From the NCBI GenBank assembly GCA_003612285.1, contig RAYE01000049.1:1-46420 (forward strand): DNA of 46,420 bases, given 5' to 3'. The notes under the pieces are model-generated. The model was not told the DNA's origin. It ran no database searches and saw only the letters and a program-made list of their open reading frames with translations. The position numbers and the translations under genes were made by a program. Below, one piece after another: positions 1 through 6,329 of this stretch; position 1 is the first letter of the stretch; every line of letters starts with the position of its first letter. This DNA is from a bacterium D16-51 (lineage in GTDB: Bacteria > Bacillota > Clostridia > Lachnospirales > Lachnospiraceae).

Positions 1-645
1 TGCTTTGCCAAGATATGGGTTTGTCTTAAAGGTTGAATTGAACAGATTCCTCATAAATGATACAATTTCATTCCAGTACCCGTTCATATATGCCTCCTGC
101 ATTGGGGTGTCGTATTCATCCAGGAGAATAATGGCTTTTTTCTTATAGTAACGTTCCAGGTATTCTGACAATGCCCTTATGGAGTCCGCTGCAATGTAGT
201 TTTCCATTTCCGGGGAAACTTTTCGGAATATTTCTTTTTCATCTTCGTTTAGATAATTGCCCTCCAAAAGGAACCCGTATCTGTTATATATTTTTTTGAT
301 ATTACGGCAGATTGCTTTCCTTGCAGAAGGGAATGTTGTTTCCTTAATGTCTGCAAAACTCAGGCTGATTACCGGGAATTTTCCCTGAAGGCTGCGGAAT
401 TTCTCCTCCTTCCAGATATTCATATTTTCAAACAGGGCGCTGCACCCTTCGTAATCTGTAGAAAAAAATTGTTCCACCATGCTCATGTTGAGTGTTTTCC
501 CAAACCTCCTTGGACGTGTTATCAGGGTTACCTTGTCAAGGTTTTCCCACCATTCTTTAATAAATAGCGTTTTATCAATATAAAATACGTTATTTTCTAT
601 GATTTCCTGGTAATTTTGGTGTCCGATGCCCACTGTTCTTGCCAT
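1..645 (-). CDS. AAA-ATPase-like protein (partial, C-terminus outside window)
   Basis: The reading frame runs from an ATG at 643-645 to the window edge without a stop, so about 215 N-terminal residues are visible. It starts MARTVGIGHQNYQEII and carries a P-loop-like segment ITRPRRFGKTLNMSM near residues 37-51 and an acidic hydrophobic stretch IILLDEYDTP that fits Walker B. This combination is typical of the AAA-ATPase_like family, which usually also has a C-terminal PD-(D/E)XK nuclease-like domain; that part would lie outside the window. These genes are common and multicopy in gut Clostridia and Bacteroidetes, and their role is not established. The RRFGKT motif and spacing make the family call firm; the function is open. 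Confidence 0.85.
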   Translation of the reverse strand, partial: MARTVGIGHQNYQEIIENNVFYIDKTLFIKEWWENLDKVTLITRPRRFGKTLNMSMVEQFFSTDYEGCSALFENMNIWKEEKFRSLQGKFPVISLSFADIKETTFPSARKAICRNIKKIYNRYGFLLEGNYLNEDEKEIFRKVSPEMENYIAADSIRALSEYLERYYKKKAIILLDEYDTPMQEAYMNGYWNEIVSFMRNLFNSTFKTNPYLGKA

Positions 646-917
646 AATGCAGCTCTCCTTTAAATGAATTGATTTTTCATATAGAAAGTTTATCAAATAT
701 ATGTATATTATTCAATCTTTTTTCATGCTTAGGAGCTGTTAAGAAATTAAATGAACAAGTTTCGAAGGATGTTTTTTCAAGCGCAAAGAAAAAAACGTAG
801 GTGCAGTGGGCTGCGGCGAGGCTTTTTGATTCAGCTGTTTCCGCAATTTATGATGCTATTAGCGGCAGATAGTAACTGTTCCTTCCTATTAAAAATAGAG
901 GTTTTTACAGAAAAATA
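646..917. other. Intergenic region without a recognised gene
   Basis: This lies between the divergent AAA-ATPase-like gene and the promoter of the permease. It contains a Phe/Lys-rich looking stretch around 740-840 with no open frame of useful size. I see no RNA gene or strong hairpin. The segment around 730-850 could be part of a genomic repeat, but only one copy is visible here. Confidence 0.4.
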
Positions 918-946
918 TTGACAACGCTATTTAAAAGTATTACAAT
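918..946 (+). promoter_or_regulatory. Sigma-A promoter of the permease gene
   Basis: TTGACA at 918-923 and TACAAT at 941-946 are separated by exactly 17 bases. The permease start codon follows 87 bases downstream, leaving a leader of about 80 bases with no clear terminator hairpin. Confidence 0.8.
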
Positions 947-1032
947 CCGTATGGTTGTAAAACTTAGGAGTATTTTGGAAAGAAGAGAAAGAGTTGCAGC
1001 TACTTATACGAAGGGAAAGGAGACGGATTATT

Positions 1033-2388
1033 ATGGTTGCACAAATATTAGCTGTAGTAATTTTTGTTGCTATGTTCTTGCTGATTGTGATGGACAAGAT
1101 TGAACGTCATATTGTTACTCTGGCATGTGGGCTTGCCACATTGGTGCTGGTTTTTGGGGTAGCAATGCAGAGTATGAAAGCGATTACGGAAACACTTAGT
1201 TTTCGGAGTATTTTTACGGTGGGCTTTTGGTATGCGGGAGCCAGGGCAGAGGAATCTTCTTCTGGCATTAACTGGGCGACAATAATATTTATTTTTGGAA
1301 TGATGGTTATGGTTGAGGGGATGGCAAAGGCAGGATTTTTCCGCTGGCTTTGTATGCTGCTTGCCAAAATGGTTCATTATAAACCGGTTCCGTTGTTCTT
1401 AACTTTTATGATTATGTCAGCAGTGCTTGCGATGTTTATTGACAGTATTACTGTTATCTTGTTTTTGGCGGCAGTAACTGTTGAGCTTGCAAAACTTCTG
1501 AAATTTAATCCGGTGCCTATGATTTTATCGGAAATATTTTGCGCGAACCTTGGGGGTTCGGCAACAATGTGCGGAGATCCGCCAAACATTATTATAGGGA
1601 CTTCTTTAGATTATTCTTTTACTGATTTTATTACGAATACGGGTGTGATTGCCGGAATAAGCTTAATACTGGTAATTGTCTACTTCTATTTTGCCTGTGG
1701 CAGGCAGATGGCTTCTGAAAGTTCGGGGGCGGTTGATACTGCAAATATACCGGCGCCAAAAGATGCCATTCAAAATAAAAAAGATTTCATAATTAGCTGT
1801 ATTATTTTCGCGGCTGCTGTTATAATGTTAGTAACGCATGCTCAGACAGGTTTAACAGTGGCATTTATAGGGGCAGTAATTGCTATTATTACATTGATAA
1901 CATCCGGGACGTATGCTTTGGAGCTGCTGAAAAAAGTGGATTATAAAACTCTTTTATTCTTTATTGGTTTGTTTGCGGTAGTCGGTGGTTTGGAGCAGAC
2001 CGGGATTTTAGAGAAAATTGCGGCTTTTATTGGTGAAATCAGCGGCGGGAATTTAAGGCTGATGGTTGCAATTATTATCTGGATTTCTGCAATTGCAAGT
2101 GCATTTGTTGACAATATTCCATTTGCAGCAACGATGATTCCTGTTGTTAAAAGCTTAGCGGCAGCGCAGGGCGTCAGCCTGGATACGCTGGCATGGGCGC
2201 TTTCTATGGGAACGGATATCGGAGGAAGCGCAACACCGATTGGAGCTTCTGCAAATGTTGTCGGCACATCTGTGGCTGCAAAGAATGGTTATATCATTGG
2301 ATGGGGGAAATATTGTAAGATAGCTGCTCCAGCGACAATTCTTGTAGTATTTGTATCTATGGTGATTATTTTTATCAGATATTGTTAA
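1033..2388 (+). CDS. ArsB/NhaD-type (SLC13-like) permease
   Basis: This 451-residue integral membrane protein has about 11 hydrophobic segments and belongs to the ion transporter superfamily of ArsB, NhaD and SLC13 carriers. Two inverted half-repeats are visible, each with a conserved re-entrant loop: NLGGSATMCGDPPNIIIG in the first half and GTDIGGSATPIGASANVVG in the second. Both match the Gly/Ser/Pro/Asn substrate-site loops of this fold. The start at 1033 is chosen because AAAGGAGA lies just upstream; an in-frame TTG at 994 lacks such a site. The substrate (Na+/H+, arsenite, or a dicarboxylate) cannot be fixed from sequence alone, and no arsR or arsA neighbour supports arsenic. The cytidylate-kinase-like gene follows after 12 bases, so the two are probably cotranscribed. 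Confidence 0.88.
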   Translation: MVAQILAVVIFVAMFLLIVMDKIERHIVTLACGLATLVLVFGVAMQSMKAITETLSFRSIFTVGFWYAGARAEESSSGINWATIIFIFGMMVMVEGMAKAGFFRWLCMLLAKMVHYKPVPLFLTFMIMSAVLAMFIDSITVILFLAAVTVELAKLLKFNPVPMILSEIFCANLGGSATMCGDPPNIIIGTSLDYSFTDFITNTGVIAGISLILVIVYFYFACGRQMASESSGAVDTANIPAPKDAIQNKKDFIISCIIFAAAVIMLVTHAQTGLTVAFIGAVIAIITLITSGTYALELLKKVDYKTLLFFIGLFAVVGGLEQTGILEKIAAFIGEISGGNLRLMVAIIIWISAIASAFVDNIPFAATMIPVVKSLAAAQGVSLDTLAWALSMGTDIGGSATPIGASANVVGTSVAAKNGYIIGWGKYCKIAAPATILVVFVSMVIIFIRYC

Positions 2389-2400
2389 GGGGAGATTTGA

Positions 2401-2994
2401 ATGGAGAAACAGGTGATTATTTCGATTAGCCGTGAGTATGGAAGCGGCGGGCATGAGATTGCAGAGAAAATTGCAAAAAATCTTGGGCTGAATTTTTATG
2501 ACAGAAGCATGTTAGATGAACTTGCAAAGGAAAAAAACCTCCAGATTGAAGATTTGGAAAAATATGATGAAAAGCCAAGGAAGCTTTTTGCTTCCCGCAG
2601 GGTAGGCGAGCATACAAATTCCATGGAGGAAATTGTTGCCCAGATGCAGTTTGATTATCTGCGGGAAAAGGCGGATTCGGGGGAATCTTTTGTAATTGTA
2701 GGCCGCTGCGCAGAAACGGTATTGCAGGACAGGGAAGGGCTGATTTCTATCTTTATCCTTGGTGATACAGAGCAGAAGATTAAAAGGATTGAAGAAAAGT
2801 ATCATTTAAGCAAGCAGGATGCAATTTTAAAGATTAAGCGCCACGATAAGCACAGAAAACAGTATCATAACCGTCATTCCTCAGGAAGGTGGGGGGATTC
2901 AAGATATTATGATGTCTGTATTAATGACAGTAAACTTGGCGTGGAAAAGACGACAGAAGTATTGATGTTTTTTATTGAAGAAAGAATAAAATGA
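2401..2994 (+). CDS. Cytidylate-kinase-like family protein
   Basis: A cytosolic protein of 197 residues. The N-terminus IISISREYGSGGHEIAEKIA contains the glycine-rich P-loop variant of the cytidylate kinase 2 family, followed by FYDRSMLDELA. A central VIVGRCAETVL segment and a C-terminal YYDVCINDSKLG are also family hallmarks, and a basic stretch KIKRHDKHRKQYH fits the lid region. The family is distinct from canonical Cmk and is widespread in Clostridia, often beside transporters. Its true phosphoryl acceptor is not known. It starts 12 bases after the permease with GGGGAGATTTG upstream, so it is probably translated from the permease message. Family call is firm, substrate is not. Confidence 0.85.
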   Translation: MEKQVIISISREYGSGGHEIAEKIAKNLGLNFYDRSMLDELAKEKNLQIEDLEKYDEKPRKLFASRRVGEHTNSMEEIVAQMQFDYLREKADSGESFVIVGRCAETVLQDREGLISIFILGDTEQKIKRIEEKYHLSKQDAILKIKRHDKHRKQYHNRHSSGRWGDSRYYDVCINDSKLGVEKTTEVLMFFIEERIK

Positions 2995-3002
2995 GGAAAG
3001 TA

Positions 3003-3113
3003 GTGTGAAAAATCACACTGATGTGCTGATTTTTCACACGGCTATTTGTTTTTGAGCAAAACAAATAGCTTTGATGGCAGATGAGAAACTGCATTCGCAG
3101 CTTTCTCATCGCC
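3003..3113. repeat. Three consecutive hairpins between cytidylate-kinase-like gene and tatD
   Basis: The 154-base gap holds three near-perfect inverted repeats back to back. Arms 3003-3015 and 3027-3039 (GTGTGAAAAATCA and complement, 13 of 13) enclose an 11-base loop. Arms 3041-3052 and 3058-3069 (12 of 12) enclose a 5-base loop. Arms 3076-3092 and 3097-3113 pair with bulges at A3079 and C3101 and a 4-base loop. A fourth small hairpin (CTCA-GAAA-TGAG, 3130-3141) covers part of the tatD ribosome binding site. None has a long T-run, so this is not a plain terminator. Confidence 0.75.
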
Positions 3114-3148
3114 TCTTCGCAACAAGTTGCTCAGAAATGAGGATTTTT

Positions 3149-3916
3149 ATGATTTTTGATACACATGCGCACTATGATGATCCGGCTTATGAGAAGGACA
3201 GGAAAGAGCTTTTTCAGTTAATGCGCTCAGAAGGCGTTGGGCTGATAACAGATATCGGGGCAGATATTGAGTCATCAAGAAAGGCGGCAGAGCTTAGCAA
3301 TACCTATGATTTTTTCTATGCTGCTGCAGGAGTGCATCCTTCTGAGGTATATTCCCTGGAAGAAGCTGATATGGATATTTTACGGGAATTGGCAAAAAAT
3401 CCAAAAGTGGCTGCAATTGGTGAAATTGGATTGGATTATCACTATGAAGATACTGTGCGTGATGTACAAAAAAAGTGGTTTATCCGCCAGCTTGCGCTGG
3501 CAAAAGAGGTAAAGCTCCCTGTTGTAATACACAGCAGGGATGCAGCGCAGGATACGCTGGAGATTATGAAGGATGTCCATGCTGAAGATATTGGCGGCGT
3601 CATCCATTGTTTTTCCTATGGATGGGAAATGGCAAAAATTTATCTGGATATGGGGTTTTATCTGGGAATTGGCGGTGTTGTAACGTTTAAAAACGCTAAA
3701 AAACTAAAAGAAGTTGTGCAGAAGGCGCCAATGGAACGGCTGGTGCTGGAAACCGACGCGCCATATCTGGCCCCGGAACCATACCGGGGGAAACGGAATG
3801 CGTCCCATTACCTGAAATATGTGGCGGAGGAAATTGCTTCTTTGCGCAGTATGACACCGGACGAAGTAATCCGCATTACAGAAGAAAATGGAAAGCAGAT
3901 GTATAGGATTGGGTAG
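3149..3916 (+). CDS. tatD: TatD-family metal-dependent DNase
   Basis: A cytosolic TIM-barrel hydrolase of 255 residues, the usual size for TatD/YcfH enzymes, which remove nucleotides from DNA ends and are linked to DNA repair and turnover. The metal-binding set is complete: HxH in FDTHAHYDD at the N-terminus, GEIGLDYHY mid-protein, IHSRDA, IHCFSYG, and the late Asp in LETDAPYLAPEPYRG. The start at 3149 is chosen because GAGGA sits about 5 bases upstream and the protein then begins right before the first metal motif. An upstream in-frame ATG at 3071 would add residues encoded by the hairpins and is unlikely. The MNT gene follows after 16 bases. Confidence 0.93.
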   Translation: MIFDTHAHYDDPAYEKDRKELFQLMRSEGVGLITDIGADIESSRKAAELSNTYDFFYAAAGVHPSEVYSLEEADMDILRELAKNPKVAAIGEIGLDYHYEDTVRDVQKKWFIRQLALAKEVKLPVVIHSRDAAQDTLEIMKDVHAEDIGGVIHCFSYGWEMAKIYLDMGFYLGIGGVVTFKNAKKLKEVVQKAPMERLVLETDAPYLAPEPYRGKRNASHYLKYVAEEIASLRSMTPDEVIRITEENGKQMYRIG

Positions 3917-3932
3917 AAGGGGCGCGCAGGAA

Positions 3933-4247
3933 ATGGTAAACGATGAAATAATGGCAATAAAAGATAAAATATTAGGGACAATTTTTCCCAAAAAGATTTA
4001 TTTGTTTGGTTCTTTTGCGAAGGGTACTTACACAGAAGATAGCGATTATGATTTCTATATTGTAGTTTCGGATAATGCAGGAGATAATATAGAGTTATCT
4101 CAAATGGCATATAAATCTTTAAGAGGTATTCGGAAACGTCCTGTTGATATTGTCATTAGCCATGAGACGGTTTTTGACAGGCGGTCAAAGGAAAATACCC
4201 TCGAAAGGATTGTAAAACAGGAGGGGATATTGCTTTATGCAGAATAA
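3933..4247 (+). CDS. MNT-type minimal nucleotidyltransferase
   Basis: A small cytosolic protein of 104 residues with the minimal nucleotidyltransferase fold. The active-site motif GSFAKGTYTEDSDYDFYIVV is intact: GS, then two carboxylates in DSDYD. A third acidic residue is seen in VDIVI. MNT proteins pair with HEPN proteins; in the characterised MntA/HepT pairs the MNT partner AMPylates the HEPN toxin. Here the HEPN gene overlaps by 11 bases, so the two are translationally coupled. The start at 3933 is preferred over an in-frame ATG at 3888 that lies inside tatD. The pair sits between tatD and rsmA, which are often neighbours in Firmicutes, so it may be an insertion into a conserved operon. 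Confidence 0.85.
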   Translation: MVNDEIMAIKDKILGTIFPKKIYLFGSFAKGTYTEDSDYDFYIVVSDNAGDNIELSQMAYKSLRGIRKRPVDIVISHETVFDRRSKENTLERIVKQEGILLYAE

Positions 4248-4629
4248 TGAGCTGATAAAGGAATGGCTGGATTTTGCAGATATGGATTTTCAGACTGTAA
4301 AGTATTTGTATGAGAATATGCGTCCAAAGCCTCTTGAAATTATATGTTATCATTGCCAGCAGGCCGTTGAAAAGTTGTTAAAAGCAGTGTTGATTGCAAA
4401 TGGAGTAGTTGTTAAGAGGACACATGATTTGGGTTTGTTGATAGAATTATTGCAGGGATATGTAAATGTAGAAGAAAAATATCTTGAAATTTGTGATAAC
4501 TTGACTCCATATGGAGTAAAAATACGTTACCCTCAAGAATTATCAATTGAAGATTATCATGCGAAAAAAGCATTGGAAGAAACTGAGAAAATATATTTAT
4601 GGTTAAAGACAATTATAGAGCATATTTAA
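4237..4629 (+). CDS. HEPN-domain protein (partner of MNT)
   Basis: A 130-residue, mostly helical cytosolic protein. The segment ICYHCQQAVEKLLKAVLIANG followed by KRTHDLGLLIELL is characteristic of the HEPN family (PF05168 type). The upstream MNT gene overlaps its start and an AGGAGGGG site lies about 10 bases before the ATG. In MntA/HepT toxin-antitoxin modules the HEPN partner is an RNase using an R-x(4-6)-H motif; I do not see that motif here in its usual late position, so an RNase role is uncertain. It could instead act as a substrate-binding partner of the nucleotidyltransferase. Family assignment is firm, toxicity is inference. Confidence 0.83.
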   Translation: MQNNELIKEWLDFADMDFQTVKYLYENMRPKPLEIICYHCQQAVEKLLKAVLIANGVVVKRTHDLGLLIELLQGYVNVEEKYLEICDNLTPYGVKIRYPQELSIEDYHAKKALEETEKIYLWLKTIIEHI

Positions 4630-4636
4630 AAAAATC

Positions 4637-4667
4637 AACAGGCGGGATTTTATGTTCCGTCTGTTTT
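4637..4667 (+). terminator. Possible terminator between HEPN gene and rsmA
   Basis: Arms 4637-4647 and 4655-4665 pair over 11 positions with two G-T wobbles around a 7-base loop, followed by TTTT. The U-tract is short, so partial read-through into rsmA is plausible. Confidence 0.45.
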
Positions 4668-4699
4668 GGCAATATTGGTTTTTAAGAAAGAGGGTTTAT

Positions 4700-5557
4700 A
4701 TGGCGACACTTGGGATACCACAGAATACAATTGAAATTTTGCAGAAATATGATTTCCACTTCCAGAAAAAGTATGGGCAGAATTTTTTAATTGATACACA
4801 TGTTTTGGAAAAAATCATAGCTGCGGCTGAGGTTACATCGGAAGATTTTGTTTTGGAGATTGGACCTGGGATTGGGACAATGACACAGTACCTTTGTGAA
4901 AATGCCAGACAGGTTGCAGCAGTAGAGGTTGACCAGAAGCTGATTCCGGTTTTGGAGGAGACACTGTCTGGATATCAGAATGTTGCGGTAATCAATGAGG
5001 ATATTTTAAAAATAGATGTAAATGAGCTGGCAGGGAAATATAATGGCGGAATGCCGATTAAAGTAGTGGCAAACCTGCCATACTATATAACAACCCCGAT
5101 TATTATGGGGCTTTTTGAGGCGCATGTTCCGCTAAAGAGTATTACGGTGATGGTGCAGAAGGAAGTTGCGGAGCGGATGCAGGCTGTGCCGGGGACAAAG
5201 GAATATGGTGCGTTATCCCTGGCAGTACAGTACTATGCAAAAGCAGAGGTGGTGGCAAATGTACCGCCAAATTGTTTTATGCCGCGGCCGAAAGTTGGAT
5301 CAGCGGTAATCCGTTTAACCTGCCACAAGGACAGGCCGGTCACAGTAAGGGATGAGGCATTTTTATTCCGTGTGGTTCGGGCGTCTTTTAACCAGAGGAG
5401 AAAGACATTGGTAAATGGTCTGGGAAATGACGTTGCACTCGGGGTGGCAAAAGAGCAGGCAGTTCAGGCATTGGAGAAGATGGGGCTGCAGCCGGATGTC
5501 CGGGGCGAGCGGCTGTCGTTACAGGAATTTGCACAGTTGAGTAATCTGTTGCTATAA
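4700..5557 (+). CDS. rsmA: 16S rRNA (adenine1518/1519-N6)-dimethyltransferase
   Basis: A 285-residue SAM-dependent methyltransferase that dimethylates two adjacent adenines in the 3' hairpin of 16S rRNA during 30S maturation; loss gives kasugamycin resistance in known cases. Visible motifs in order are YGQNFLIDTHVLEKI at the N-terminus, the SAM-binding VLEIGPGIGTMTQYL, the catalytic NLPYYITTPIIM, and the C-terminal FNQRRKTLVNGL. The start at 4700 has GAGGG 5 bases upstream and matches family length; an upstream in-frame ATG at 4652 lies in the loop of the preceding hairpin. A strong terminator ends the unit at 5606-5630. Confidence 0.96.
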   Translation: MATLGIPQNTIEILQKYDFHFQKKYGQNFLIDTHVLEKIIAAAEVTSEDFVLEIGPGIGTMTQYLCENARQVAAVEVDQKLIPVLEETLSGYQNVAVINEDILKIDVNELAGKYNGGMPIKVVANLPYYITTPIIMGLFEAHVPLKSITVMVQKEVAERMQAVPGTKEYGALSLAVQYYAKAEVVANVPPNCFMPRPKVGSAVIRLTCHKDRPVTVRDEAFLFRVVRASFNQRRKTLVNGLGNDVALGVAKEQAVQALEKMGLQPDVRGERLSLQEFAQLSNLLL

Positions 5558-5605
5558 AAAATTTTATGAATATAAAAGTTATTGTTTAATTATTATTTGT
5601 CAGTC

Positions 5606-5630
5606 CGGCAGCAAAAGCTGCCGTTTTTTT
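5606..5630 (+). terminator. Rho-independent terminator of rsmA
   Basis: CGGCAGC (5606-5612), loop AAAA, GCTGCCG (5617-5623), then a run of at least seven T. It separates the housekeeping block from the peptide cluster. Confidence 0.93.
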
Positions 5631-5702
5631 TATTTTATAGGAAATTGCGTCAAATGCTTTGATTCGCGAATTATTCCCCCAAAACTACAAATCATTCCCT
5701 GC

Positions 5703-5730
5703 TTATAGAAATTTAGGTAAATTTCTATAA
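5703..5730. promoter_or_regulatory. Perfect 13-bp dyad upstream of the peptide-export operon
   Basis: TTATAGAAATTTA (5703-5715) and its exact complement (5718-5730) flank two G. There is no following T-run, so an operator is more likely than a terminator. A weak promoter candidate TTGCTA (5744-5749)/TAATCT (5767-5772), 17 bases apart, lies just downstream, and a TATAAT at 5789-5794 lacks a good -35. The dyad is about 105 bases before the first gene of the cluster. No cognate regulator is recognisable next to it apart from the sigma factor at 10984. Confidence 0.6.
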
Positions 5731-5835
5731 AATATAAAGTGATTTGCTACAGTACTAAGGAACAAATAATCTCTCAGAGGCAAAACATTATAATACGGTA
5801 AAGAAAAATCTGTGATAAAAAGGAGGTTTGCAGCA

Positions 5836-6318
5836 ATGGAGAATGGAATATTCCGAAAAAAAAGCCTGGATAAAATCTCATCACCAGAACAGTTTAACCA
5901 GTATCTGTGTGTCGTAAATACTGGTGTGTGGCTAGTGTTAGCAGCTGTGTTTCTTCTCCTTTCTGGTGTCTGTGTTTGGGGATTTTTTGGGGAGCTTAAA
6001 ACGACGCTTCCTGTTGCGGCAGCCGTAGATGGCGGCAGTATGGTGTGTTATGTTTCAGCTGAGCAGGCTCAGGAGATAGAGGAGGGCATGAGTGTTGAAG
6101 TATCCGGTGTCGAGTATGTTGTGAGCAAAAGGAGCATACATCCAGAGAAAGTATCGGACAGCTTAGAGCCTTACCTCCAATATCTTGGTGGTTTTAAAGG
6201 GGACAGTTTTGTGTTCGCCATTGATGCGGAGCCGGCAGGGGAAGCCGTTGCGGATGGGCGGTATGAGGCGCAGATTGTGGTGGAAAGCGTATCTCCGATG
6301 TCGTTTTTATGGAATTGA
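5836..6318 (+). CDS. Short HlyD/NHLM-type membrane secretion accessory
   Basis: A protein of 160 residues with a cytosolic N-terminus, one membrane segment at about residues 34-58 (VWLVLAAVFLLLSGVCVWGFF) and an extracytoplasmic beta-rich domain. The layout and the phrase TTLPVAAAVDGG after the membrane segment resemble the HlyD-like secretion proteins of NHLM bacteriocin systems. Those are normally much longer, with a coiled-coil hairpin and barrel that are absent here. AGGAGG lies 9 bases before the ATG at 5836. It is the first gene of an operon with two ABC exporters, the next starting 12 bases after its stop. I infer that it stabilises or assists the exporter; no catalytic residues are seen. 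Confidence 0.6.
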   Translation: MENGIFRKKSLDKISSPEQFNQYLCVVNTGVWLVLAAVFLLLSGVCVWGFFGELKTTLPVAAAVDGGSMVCYVSAEQAQEIEEGMSVEVSGVEYVVSKRSIHPEKVSDSLEPYLQYLGGFKGDSFVFAIDAEPAGEAVADGRYEAQIVVESVSPMSFLWN

Positions 6319-6329
6319 GGTGGTGGCAT

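Noticed and set aside
3001-3113. Riboswitch before tatD
   Set aside because: The stems are simple independent hairpins and match no riboswitch consensus I know; palindromic repeats or processing sites are simpler.
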